Shown: positions 55,901 through 62,785 of the stretch, in pieces | How positions within the stretch are numbered: position 1 is the stretch's first letter | Layout: each line of letters starts with the position of its first letter | Assembly: GCA_947494565.1 (NCBI GenBank) | Contig: CANLVG010000004.1 | Span: 310,001 to 374,000 of the forward strand | Direction of reading: 5' to 3' | Origin: an uncultured Flavobacteriaceae bacterium | Lineage (GTDB): Bacteria; Bacteroidota; Bacteroidia; Flavobacteriales; Flavobacteriaceae | DNA: 64,000 nucleotides | Made by a program: the position numbers and the translations under genes | Notes under the pieces: generated by a model | The model's database searches: none | What the model saw: only the letters and a program-made list of their open reading frames with translations | What the model was told of the DNA's origin: nothing

Positions 55901-57643
55901 AATATCTCCGGTAATATTCCAATTTGAGTTGTCAATGAGGTTTTGTCTTGCATTTAGACCATCACAATAGTTTAAGTTTGTTGCTCCAAGGTTTACATTG
56001 TTTTGAACGGTCTGTGCCTCCCAAGCAATTAAGACATTATCATAATTTGCTTGTGATAAACCTGAATTGGAAAGCATGTCGGTCATATTCGTGACATTAC
56101 CAATGTTCCAAGGAGCTAAGTTTTGGTCAAAGGCACTTGCATTTTGAAACAGATTGCCCATGTTCGAAACGGCGGCTGTATTCCAACTGTTCAAGGGCTG
56201 ATCGAAGACCGGATTTAGGGCGAACATACCCCTCATTGTAGTCACTTGTTCGACGTTCCAACCATTAAGCGGTTGGTTGAAAACCAAAGCTCCGTAGAAC
56301 ATGAGGCTCATATCCGTTACATTTCCTACGTTCCAGCCACTGATATCTTGATTGAACACCTCGGCGTTTTGAAACATCGCACTCATGTTGGTCACATTGT
56401 CGACGTTCCATCCGGTGATGTCTTGGTTGAAAACTGGGGCTCTCTCGAACATATGGGCCATACCGGTCACGTTGTCTACGACCCAATTATCTAAGGGTTG
56501 ATTGAAATCCCTCGTATATCGGAACATGTAGCTCATATCGGTTACATTGGAAACATCCCATCCATTTAAGGGTTGATTGAAGGGCGTGTTTGATGAAGGC
56601 CATCCATCGAACATTCCTTGCATGTTCGTCACGGCACTCACATTCCACGCGTTTACCGGCCTGTTAAAATTGGGCATTCTTGCGAGCATATAGCTCATAT
56701 CAGTAACCTTGGAAACATTCCATGCCTCAATGGGTTGGTCGAATTGGGCTTGATAGAACATGCGCGACATATTGGTCACATTGCTCACGTTCCAATTGGC
56801 GATCGGATGATTGAATGCGCTTCCGGCGAGCATTTCCGACATGTCCGTAACATTATCGACCACCCAGTTGTTCAAAGGTTGATTATAGCTACCCGTATAT
56901 CTAAAAGTACCGATCATGTTCGTCACGTTGGACACATTCCAACTATTGATATTTTGATTGAACCTACTGGCTTCTGAAAAGAGATATTCCATTGTTGTAA
57001 CGGCCGAAGTATTCCAATTATCCAGCGGTTCGTTGAATCGCCCTGCCCTATGAAAAGTATGCGACATGTCAGTAATTGCAGACGTATCCCATGTGTCCAA
57101 AGGCCGGTTAAAAGTAGATGCTTCCTCAAAAAGTCCTGATATATCGGTTATGGTGCTTACGTCCCAACCATTCATAATACCATTAAAGGATGTTGCTTTT
57201 TTGAACATGTTCTTTAAAGAGGTCAGTTGTGAAAGATCCGGCGCCCCAATGGCATCGAAGTTGACATTTTCACAGCCGTGAAAGGCATCTTCCATCGTTT
57301 GCCACTGAATGGTACCCCAATCCAAAATCTCAATGATTTTATTTCTATCACCACCATCGTTGAAGTGGATTGCAGGGAAGGTGCCACTGATCATAATGGT
57401 ATAGGTGCCCGGAGCGGCATAGGTATGTGTGATGTTGCCGGTTTGATTCGTATCCGATGTACCATCTCCCCAATCAACGTTATAATTATACGTGTAAGCC
57501 GAGTTGATAGGAATGGTGATCTGATTGAGGGCTGAAGAGCCCGTACTTGTATTGGAGGTATCCCAAATCGAGTTAAATGATTGAGCGAAAACATTTGTAC
57601 CTATAAATAAGAGTACAAGAAAAGATAGCAGTTTTTGGGTCAT
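49991..57643 (-). CDS. Giant secreted surface protein: DUF285 repeats, Fn3-like modules, type IX sorting domain
   Basis: 2550 residues. Signal peptide (about 1-20, ending NVFAQ). PKD-like region (about 40-125) followed by DUF285/BspA-type repeats: 15 units of about 25 residues (about 140-520) and a cap (to about 585). An Fn3-like module (about 588-690) leads to a second PKD-like region (about 700-815) and about 20 more repeats (about 822-1335). Eleven further Fn3-like modules of about 90-95 residues (about 1390-2450) each start with Cys-(Thr/Ser)-x-Leu and end with a Cys before a Glu/Phe-rich strand. The last 95 residues are the gliding-motility/type B sorting domain (YGFSPDGDGINEYW to GYVVIKR). 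It should be exported by the type IX system and attached to the surface with the PorP/SprF partner 4 bp downstream. An adhesion role is inferred. Confidence 0.93.
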   Translation of the reverse strand: MTQKLLSFLVLLFIGTNVFAQSFNSIWDTSNTSTGSSALNQITIPINSAYTYNYNVDWGDGTSDTNQTGNITHTYAAPGTYTIMISGTFPAIHFNDGGDRNKIIEILDWGTIQWQTMEDAFHGCENVNFDAIGAPDLSQLTSLKNMFKKATSFNGIMNGWDVSTITDISGLFEEASTFNRPLDTWDTSAITDMSHTFHRAGRFNEPLDNWNTSAVTTMEYLFSEASRFNQNINSWNVSNVTNMIGTFRYTGSYNQPLNNWVVDNVTDMSEMLAGSAFNHPIANWNVSNVTNMSRMFYQAQFDQPIEAWNVSKVTDMSYMLARMPNFNRPVNAWNVSAVTNMQGMFDGWPSSNTPFNQPLNGWDVSNVTDMSYMFRYTRDFNQPLDNWVVDNVTGMAHMFERAPVFNQDITGWNVDNVTNMSAMFQNAEVFNQDISGWNVGNVTDMSLMFYGALVFNQPLNGWNVEQVTTMRGMFALNPVFDQPLNSWNTAAVSNMGNLFQNASAFDQNLAPWNIGNVTNMTDMLSNSGLSQANYDNVLIAWEAQTVQNNVNLGATNLNYCDGLNARQNLIDNSNWNITGDIVNCSFVLCTNLVSPVDGDTNVPASANLTWAQTPNATGYYVTVRIIRGGVESIPFNNHDVPGGNTVGLDLENLAGDDLLEPGDEVFVRIVPYNDTDGPATGCTEESFTVVPSWVNSPDAFKLTYDTSLVDSDTTPANQLKIEANTGYPAYLPYDYSIDWGDDQFDNHVTGDITHTYLAPGVYTVSIIGNFPAPYHDYSHTDNYKLISIDQWGTQEWQSMERAFYYCENMEYNATDVPDLTNVSNMASMFAGCRLFNGNMNGWDVSNVTNMSYMLIAARVFNQPLDQWNVGNVENMSGMFFACEEFDQPIGNWNTSNVTNTSRMFNTAYLFDQPIDGWDVSKVTNMYQMFANTREFNQPLDNWNVSEVTDMNEMFNRASAFNQPIDSWDVGNVTNMFAMFSYAEVFDQPLNQWNVSQVTNMGNMFRNALAFDRPLNNWNVSLVTNMASMFAYAETFDQNINDWNVTSVIDMNSMFNRAEAYNQPMNNWDVNSVVNMSSMFQGAEVFDQPLNAWNVSAVANMASMFEDAIVFNQPLNSWDVSSVTLMNSMFEEASAFNGQVGNWNVGSVTNMESMFKDAVAFNQPMQNWNTGEVLTMQEMFNGASLFDQAIDSWNTSFVTTTESMFEEATSFNQSLGSWNTASVTTMEKMFKDATSFNQDINAWNVRGADTMEEMFAGATTFNQSVNNWRVSGVNNMDGMFQNASAFNQPLDQWDLGNVSMQSAFQNASALNQYLGDWNISGISNMTDMLDNTALTRENYDNTLIAWSEQTPISGINLGAEGLPYCDALEERQSMIATFGWTFSLDVRDCPIPVCTQLVSPLNGATEVPVNTNITWEPSTFARGYRLTVGTSPGGNDIVNNETVNDETSYAFAADFNTGDVVHVTLIPFNDEGDAVGPCTEESFTISSDPATIPDCTTLIDPLNNAIDVVVTTDLSWNPISNADGYRLTVGTTTGGNDILDDVDVGNMSTYDFATDLPEDSDIFMTITPYNDQGDATSCTEERFHTEVIPVPPMCTNLTTPVDNATDIAIDTNLSWTAVANATGYLVVVGTTSGGIEVVNNVDVGNMTTYDIPVDLLESRLYYVTIIPYNDEGDAINCTEETFRTGDSTSPPSCTLLSAPINGSTNIAVDTNLSWNGSGTADGYRLTVGTSSGGTDIFSGDVGTMTTHDFVADLPENTTIYVNITAYNGNGDATGCTEESFTTEGPPSCTTLVSPANLETNVAIDVPSITWNASATADSYEITIAASGSTANDGTFVVTSGTSYSFSNDFELGDVVAVTIIPRNNLGTAPGCASESFTIVPPPVPPCTSLSSATTDLGLRPTIEWNASTGADGYKLTVVGGSSTANNVTDLDIPSGTTYTFTNDFEQGETVAVTLVPYNIQGDAIGCSAENISIRAVPSCNSLIIPGDGAVDVAVDTDISWTTVSDATGYRLSVNGSTSTANNITDVLITSGNTYNFPDDFEQGEIVTVTIIPYNEVGDALSCADESFTIKPVPNCTTLIAPTNGAVGVPVETDLNWNAVSDANGYRVTVNASVSTGNNQTFDVTGTTIDLPNDFEQGENVEVTIVAYNDIGDAIGCSPTSFTIESVPMCTTLTTPVNDAVIADVNEITWTEIPDADGYKLTISGSNTTINNITDFDFAGTTYVFPNDFDQGEVVTVTIVPYNEVGDAIGCVPESFTIRPLPNCTNLVSPINNATQVSVATDISWNSSFDADGYRISVGTSPNGADIVNNEDVASLTNYTFAEDLPSESLIYVTVTPYNTSGDAIGCTSNSFETEIIAPECAVLNSPFNAEIDVPLDSGISWTEVEKTDGYRISIGTSLGGTDIVDNLDLGLTTSYNHNSEFPFDTEIFVSIVPYNSAGDATQCEEQSFTTLVPEDNTKYGFSPDGDGINEYWHIENIEYYPENIVIIYNRWGDAVFSIENYDNSAAVFRGDANLKTKMGAGKLPSGTYFFDIQIEGETILKKTKGYVVIKR
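50290..53470 (-). repeat. Fn3-like module array within the giant surface protein
   Basis: Eleven tandem modules of about 270-290 bp each encode a Cys-containing Fn3-like domain; a twelfth lies apart between the two DUF285 blocks. Modules differ at many positions, so this is an old duplication series rather than a recent expansion. Confidence 0.8.
53640..55180 (-). repeat. DUF285 repeat block 2 (about 20 units of 75 bp)
   Basis: In-frame 75-bp units encode the consensus MFxxAxxFNQPLNxWNVSxVTN. Units are diverged in DNA sequence but strictly spaced, ending in a cap segment containing NYDNTLIAW. Confidence 0.85.
56030..57215 (-). repeat. DUF285 repeat block 1 (about 15 units of 75 bp)
   Basis: The same 25-residue unit as block 2, with a matching cap containing NYDNVLIAW. 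The two blocks share their leading PKD-like region and cap, so the whole PKD-DUF285-cap segment was duplicated as one piece. Confidence 0.85.
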
Positions 57644-57764
57644 GGTTGGTGTAGGTTATGAGACTTGAGCTTTTATAACGAGGTCAAGTACCATAGATTG
57701 TGTTAAAAGAGTACCATTCTAACGAGTGGAACCCTTTTTAGGAAGTACATGGAAGGCTGTGAAA

Positions 57765-59384
57765 CTAGATTTTGCTGCGGAACTCTGAAGGGGTTTGGCC
57801 GGTATGCTTTTTAAAAACGCGGAAAAATGAGGTCTTGCTTTTAAAGCCGGAATCAAAGGCAATCGCAATTAACTTGACGTCTTTGTAGTTGATACTTTTC
57901 ATCAATTTTTGTGCTTCGATTACCCGATAGGAATTCATGAAGTTATAGAAGTTCTGTTCGAAACTATAGTGCAATACTTCAGAAAAATGATGGGTGCTGA
58001 TTCCGATTTGCCCGGCCAGGTCAGACTGATTGAGGTTCGGATTAAGATAGGGTTTCTCCGATTCCATAAAGTCGAGGATTTTCTTTTTGAATTCCTGTCT
58101 GGTGCTAGGGGTAAGTGAAGAGTTTTTATAAGGTGTTACCTGACTGTTTTCTTCAGGTTCTTTGCCTGATGATATGTTCACAGCTCCATTTTTATCCTCA
58201 TTGAGGGTTTGTTGGAGACCTATATATTGTGCCCTTAACTTGGTTGTTTCGATTTCGATGGCCTTTTTTCTTTTGATAAAGAAAAACAACAGTCCGGTTA
58301 AGACAAGAAATAGCATTGTTCCTCCAATGAGTATTTGCTTTCTTTTATTTGAAAAAGCCAAAAGTTGTTGGTTGTTTTGGCTCAGTTTCTCGTCTTTTAG
58401 TACAATGTCTTTTTTTAGATCGGCATTTGAGGCCTCTTTTTTATCTTGTAAATACCTGTCTCGCAAGAGTGCATATTCTTTTTGAGCGGTATGGGATGCC
58501 TTGAAGTCCTTTTTTTGTTCATGTACCCTTGCCAGATATTCTTGGCCATACATTTCAATCTCCAAAAGCCCTTTATCCTGGGCCAGATTAACGCAGCCTT
58601 TTAAATAGTCCAAAGCAGTGTCGAGCTCGTCAACATGGTAGTTCGCAATACCCATGTTGAGCAATAGCCAACCTCTTTTTTTGGTGGGCTTCTTAGATAT
58701 GGGTAATTTCAAGGCTTCCTTTCCCATTTCCAGGGCCTTGTCATATTCTTTGATGTTCAGGTAGACATCGATAATGCTATTGAAGGAAGATGCCAAAGTA
58801 ATCTCATTTTTGGTTTCCTCCCCAAGAACTTTCGCCTTATTGGCATATTCCAAGGTCTTTTCATAGTTTTTCAATTCATGGTAGTTATTGGCTAATCCTA
58901 TCAGTGCGGCTGCCTTTACATGGTCCGAGTTTTCGGTATGCTCCGCCACAGCGAGCACTTTTTCCATGGTCGCTATCGCCTTGTCGTAAGAACCGATATT
59001 GTTATAGGTGTTGCCCATATTGACCAATACTACCGTTTTGGACCGAAAATCTTCTGGAATTTTTTCACATTGTGCTAGCGCTTCATGATACAATTCAATG
59101 GATTTTAACCTAGAACTACGATTATTGTGAAAAACAGCCTGGTTCACCAGGGCCAAGACATGCATTTTGGTCAGCCCGTTTGCTTTTGCAACTAATAGTA
59201 GCGAATCACTGTAGGCCTTATGCAACTGGTAATCGCCATTGGCATAGTGTTGCTGAAGTAATTTTAGGTAGCGTTCCGCTAGTTTGTTGCTGGAAAGATC
59301 AATCGTGCTGTCATTGGTTATCTGGGCCGATGTGGCTTGCAACGAAAAAAACAGACAAACGAAGAATAGAATCGGTTTGGTCAT
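57765..59384 (-). CDS. Membrane-bound TPR-AraC transcriptional regulator
   Basis: 539 residues from the ATG at 59384; the open frame extends 33 codons further without signal character. A signal peptide (about 1-20) is followed by at least six TPR-like helix pairs (about 45-320; for example AVFHNNRSSRLKSIELYHEAL and LLNMGIANYHVDELDTALDYL). A coiled-coil segment and one transmembrane helix (about 346-364) lead to a cytoplasmic AraC-type DNA-binding domain (last 100 residues: NQSDLAGQIGISTHHFSEVL and AIAFDSGFKSKTSFFRVFKKHTGQTPSEF). It is a one-component membrane regulator with a periplasmic TPR sensor, like others in Bacteroidota. It lies 121 bp upstream of the giant surface protein on the same strand, a plausible target. 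Confidence 0.88.
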   Translation of the reverse strand: MTKPILFFVCLFFSLQATSAQITNDSTIDLSSNKLAERYLKLLQQHYANGDYQLHKAYSDSLLLVAKANGLTKMHVLALVNQAVFHNNRSSRLKSIELYHEALAQCEKIPEDFRSKTVVLVNMGNTYNNIGSYDKAIATMEKVLAVAEHTENSDHVKAAALIGLANNYHELKNYEKTLEYANKAKVLGEETKNEITLASSFNSIIDVYLNIKEYDKALEMGKEALKLPISKKPTKKRGWLLLNMGIANYHVDELDTALDYLKGCVNLAQDKGLLEIEMYGQEYLARVHEQKKDFKASHTAQKEYALLRDRYLQDKKEASNADLKKDIVLKDEKLSQNNQQLLAFSNKRKQILIGGTMLFLVLTGLLFFFIKRKKAIEIETTKLRAQYIGLQQTLNEDKNGAVNISSGKEPEENSQVTPYKNSSLTPSTRQEFKKKILDFMESEKPYLNPNLNQSDLAGQIGISTHHFSEVLHYSFEQNFYNFMNSYRVIEAQKLMKSINYKDVKLIAIAFDSGFKSKTSFFRVFKKHTGQTPSEFRSKI

Positions 59385-59517
59385 TTGTATAGGGGAATTA
59401 GGTAAAATTAAAGAAACAATCGTTTGAATACAAAAGTCGATTGTTTGACACCCATTTTCTTCCCTGTAAACCGTGAAAATCAAACGGAAGAGCCAACCCC
59501 CTCATTCTTAAAAATCA

Positions 59518-61122
59518 TTATTTTTTATGCTCCCTGAATAAAAGCCAAAGATTTGGATCGAGTTGCATAGAGGAGGGCTTTGAACTTACTTCTATTTCAA
59601 AAGTGGATGATTTACTGTTCATTTGAACCGTTGAAATGGTGGATTTCCCATTTTCATTGATTTCGACTTCAAGTGGAAAATCGAATATATGGTGTTCTTG
59701 TGTTTGCTCTAGGTTTAAAAAGACCTTTCCTTTTTCATAGGTCCAATCCCATTTGAGTTCTGGATAGCCTTTGGTGAAGATCCATTGTTTGAAAAAACGG
59801 TCAAGATTTTTTCCGGATACTTTCTCCATCACACTTCTGAAATCAACCGTCATGGCATTTGAGTTTCGAAATTGCTTATAGTATGCGCGTATGCCGCTCC
59901 AGAAGGTGTCATCGCCGAGTTGGTGGCGTAGCATGTTCAATACCCAGCCTCCTTTTTGGTAGGTGTTGGTGCTTAATACTTTCATAGGGTCGGTAATGCT
60001 AGGGTCGACAATGGGCGACGGATTTTTTTCGTAATAGGCGATGATTTGGTCTCGGTCTAGCGCGAGTTCCTCTAGGCGTTTATCATTGCCGTACACACTT
60101 TCTTGATATAGAATGGCAAAGTAGGTGGCAAACCCTTCGCTGAGCCATACGTGGTTCCAGTCGTTTTCGGAGGCCGAATTGCCAAACCATTGGTGTGCGA
60201 TTTCGTGGGCGATGAGGCCTTCGACCTCATTTTTTCCGGTTACGGAATTTTCAAAATAAGCTATGGTACCTGCATTCTCTAAACCACCCCATTGGGTCTT
60301 GGCCTGCATATTGGCCAGCTTGGCATACGAATAGGGTCCAATGCGGTCAATGAAGTATTCCATAACCTTGGTGGCCACACCATAATCGGAAAAACCATCC
60401 AATCGATTTTCCGGATATACCCAGGCTGAAATGGGAATGCCCTCCACTTCTCCCAAAAGTCTATTGGCAAATTTGGTTACCCCAATGGTCACTACTTTCA
60501 TGGCCACCGGTGCAGGTTCTTTATAAACCGTGAGTTTGTACCCATTGTCTAAATTGCTCTCTTCTATTTTTTTTCCTGTAGCGACCACATCATAGTGATC
60601 GGGTGCCGTAATGTGAAATTCTACACTGGCTTTATCGGACGGATGATCCACAGACGGCAACCAGTGTCTTGCAAGATTGGGCCAATTGTCACCAAAGAAA
60701 GAACGCTCGCCAAATTTTGTGGTATCGATGACCAAACCCCGTTCTGGAATACCCTGGTATTTGATCGTATATGTTCTCTGTTTTGAAGGCCCGGGAGATG
60801 GAATGATTTTGATTTTATTCCCGGCAAACGTATACGCTACTTTGACCGAATCTTCGAAAACCCCTTTCAGGGTCATTCCAAATGTTTCCGATTTTGCGAT
60901 GAGGTCAAGGGCGAATTCGTTGACTTCATTTTTGAAATCAACCGTTAGTTCCGCTTCACCATCAATGGTATTACTTTGGTCGCTTAACTTGAGGTCAAAG
61001 ACATAGGCCTGCACATCAGCTGAACTGTTTCGTTGATAGGTGTCTTGAGCTATTGTGGCCAAGGGAGACATAAGTACTGTGAACACCATAAATTTGAGAC
61101 AAGCACTAGTTAAGTTTTTCAT
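59518..61122 (-). CDS. Secreted M1-family zinc metallopeptidase
   Basis: 534 residues. Signal peptide of about 25 residues ending near TIAQD. The N-terminal beta domain is followed by the M1 catalytic core: GGLENAGT, the exopeptidase (GxMEN-like) loop, near 275, and HEIAHQWFGN with the third zinc ligand Glu in WLSEGFATYF. It is short for M1 enzymes: the C-terminal helical domain is missing, as in other compact bacterial members. It should release N-terminal residues from peptides in the periplasm or outside. It has its own promoter region; the next gene upstream is divergent. Confidence 0.93.
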   Translation of the reverse strand: MKNLTSACLKFMVFTVLMSPLATIAQDTYQRNSSADVQAYVFDLKLSDQSNTIDGEAELTVDFKNEVNEFALDLIAKSETFGMTLKGVFEDSVKVAYTFAGNKIKIIPSPGPSKQRTYTIKYQGIPERGLVIDTTKFGERSFFGDNWPNLARHWLPSVDHPSDKASVEFHITAPDHYDVVATGKKIEESNLDNGYKLTVYKEPAPVAMKVVTIGVTKFANRLLGEVEGIPISAWVYPENRLDGFSDYGVATKVMEYFIDRIGPYSYAKLANMQAKTQWGGLENAGTIAYFENSVTGKNEVEGLIAHEIAHQWFGNSASENDWNHVWLSEGFATYFAILYQESVYGNDKRLEELALDRDQIIAYYEKNPSPIVDPSITDPMKVLSTNTYQKGGWVLNMLRHQLGDDTFWSGIRAYYKQFRNSNAMTVDFRSVMEKVSGKNLDRFFKQWIFTKGYPELKWDWTYEKGKVFLNLEQTQEHHIFDFPLEVEINENGKSTISTVQMNSKSSTFEIEVSSKPSSMQLDPNLWLLFREHKK

Positions 61123-61186
61123 TTTTCCAGTTGTATATGGATTAAGAACTCATAAATCTACTTCGAATATACTTTATATGGCGAGA

Positions 61187-61217
61187 TTTGCGTTGGATGC
61201 ACAGGGTAATAGCTTTA
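61187..61217 (+). promoter_or_regulatory. Bacteroidota-type promoter of the 61232 gene
   Basis: TTTG (61187-61190), a 19-base spacer and TAGCTTTA (61210-61217; one mismatch from TAnnTTTG) lie directly before the start codon at 61232, in the gap between divergent genes. Confidence 0.5.
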
Positions 61218-61231
61218 AAAGATAGCCCAAC

Positions 61232-62122
61232 ATGACTAAAACAAGCTTGATTTTACTGGTTTTCACTTTTTTTTTCGGAATAGTCGGCGCTTATGTGATG
61301 TACTTCTCAAGTGGTGGTGCGGATGGATTGAGCAATTTCATCCCGCTTGTTTTTGTGGGAGTTCTCTTTGTCTGCTTTTTACTTGCGTTCATACTAAGTC
61401 TATTTTTGAATCAAAGCCCGTCTGGAAGGAAAAAATGGCTTTTAGGAGGTATCATCGCCCTCCCAATTTTAGGGTTACTATCGGTAGTAGGAGTGTTTGG
61501 GTATTTTACATTCGACCATAATTCGGGATATGCCACTCAAGTTGAGGAAAGTAAATCGGTTTTGGAGACCCTTAGATTTGAGGATAAGGATTTTGGTGTG
61601 GCATTCACGCATATTTCCGGTAGGGTGAGTACCTTCGAAAATGGCATGCCGATTCCAACGGGTATTACACCTGAAGTCCAAAACGGAATGCTGGTCGTTC
61701 CCTCAGACAACGAGACCTATCTAGAACCGGATGTGCTTATCAGCCTTGAGATACCTTCGACTAAAAAAGTATCTGGGTTTTTAGAGGACTTGAAAAAGAA
61801 GCTAGAACTTACTGATATTGGATTTGAGGAGGTTTCTTTGAAATCCTTCCCGAGATTGCCTTCTTCTACCGAGCTTTGGGTAGCCCAAGAACCGCAAGTT
61901 TCTTATCAAGACCGCCTAAAATTAGTAACCCATTTTTTGCCCGAACGAACTGACTTTCCTGACCTTATTTATTTTATAAAGTCCCAAGAAAGGCCTGAAC
62001 GGCTATGGGTTTTAGTGGTGTCAGGAAAAGTATTCAGCGCCCCGGCGTCCGTGGAAAAATTAAGTACTACGAACTTTGAAGATAGAAATCTCTGGTTTCA
62101 CACACTTCGCTTTGTCCAATAG
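61232..62122 (+). CDS. Membrane protein of unknown function with a soluble C-terminal domain
   Basis: 296 residues. Three membrane helices (about 5-25, 34-61 and 70-90) are followed by a soluble alpha/beta domain of about 200 residues, probably periplasmic or cytoplasmic depending on the orientation of helix 3. The soluble part has no motif I know. It is preceded by a good -33/-7 promoter and stands alone: the M1 peptidase gene diverges from it and the next lipoprotein gene converges with it across 42 bp. No function is proposed. Confidence 0.7.
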   Translation: MTKTSLILLVFTFFFGIVGAYVMYFSSGGADGLSNFIPLVFVGVLFVCFLLAFILSLFLNQSPSGRKKWLLGGIIALPILGLLSVVGVFGYFTFDHNSGYATQVEESKSVLETLRFEDKDFGVAFTHISGRVSTFENGMPIPTGITPEVQNGMLVVPSDNETYLEPDVLISLEIPSTKKVSGFLEDLKKKLELTDIGFEEVSLKSFPRLPSSTELWVAQEPQVSYQDRLKLVTHFLPERTDFPDLIYFIKSQERPERLWVLVVSGKVFSAPASVEKLSTTNFEDRNLWFHTLRFVQ

Positions 62123-62164
62123 AATCCGATTCGCTCAAGAAGCAATTATTGCTGTGTTTTAAGA

Positions 62165-62695
62165 TCAATAACGTTTGACTTCAATACCGTTATCTTCGGC
62201 ATAGGCCATAGCAATAATCATAAGCTTTTCATGTAGCGATTCCAATTTAGGCACGTTTTCGTCATCAAATTGTTCCATCAAGGCCGCGATTTCGGCTTTT
62301 GGAGCTTGACGATCTATCAATTTGGCGATTTCAATATAGTCGGTTTCGTACTTTTTTTTTGCAAAATCATAGACCTCGAGAGAAGCTTCTATCATCGCCT
62401 CGGTGTCTTCGATCGGCTTGAGGTCCTTCACTTTTTTAATATCTTTCTCGATATCCGGTAACAAGAAATTGAGAATGTGTTCTTCAACGCTGCTGGTCTT
62501 TTCTAATTCTTCATTCTTGATGGTAAAGAGCATGTCGCCATCTTTTTCGGCTATCATTCTTTTAAGTCGTGCACTACCAAAGTCTCTTAATTTGTTCGTG
62601 TTTAGCGTTGTTCTGTCAAAGTAGTTCTCCGGGGTGTCAAAGGAGCAAGATGAAATCGCGATTAAGGCCGTAAAAAGAAGAAGTATTTTTCTCAT
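62165..62695 (-). CDS. Small helical lipoprotein of unknown function
   Basis: 176 residues from the ATG at 62695; the longer open frame adds 20 residues that duplicate a signal and are not needed. The lipoprotein signal ends in IAISSC. The rest is largely alpha-helical and highly charged, with heptad-like Leu/Lys/Glu patterns (about 40-60 and 130-160). No known family is recognised. It is expected in the periplasm, lipid-anchored. argH lies upstream on the same strand; a perfect hairpin sits in the 90-bp gap between them, so they may be separate units. Confidence 0.7.
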   Translation of the reverse strand: MRKILLLFTALIAISSCSFDTPENYFDRTTLNTNKLRDFGSARLKRMIAEKDGDMLFTIKNEELEKTSSVEEHILNFLLPDIEKDIKKVKDLKPIEDTEAMIEASLEVYDFAKKKYETDYIEIAKLIDRQAPKAEIAALMEQFDDENVPKLESLHEKLMIIAMAYAEDNGIEVKRY

Positions 62696-62748
62696 GAATC
62701 TAATATCAAAGATTTTCATGACAAAGATGAACAAATTACAGAAGAGTG

Positions 62749-62770
62749 ATTTCACGGTTTTCCGTGAAAT
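62749..62770. promoter_or_regulatory. Perfect 9-bp hairpin between argH and the small lipoprotein gene
   Basis: ATTTCACGG and CCGTGAAAT are exact inverted complements around a four-base loop. On the minus strand no T-run follows, so it is not a classical terminator; it may be a weak terminator, a processing site or a palindromic binding site. Confidence 0.4.
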
Positions 62771-62785
62771 TTGGTCTATACTACA

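Noticed and set aside
53640-57215. Regularly spaced 75-bp repeats resembling an array
   Set aside because: They lie in frame within a 2550-residue coding region, are diverged in DNA sequence and encode DUF285 units; there are no identical repeats with unique spacers and no cas genes, so this is not CRISPR.
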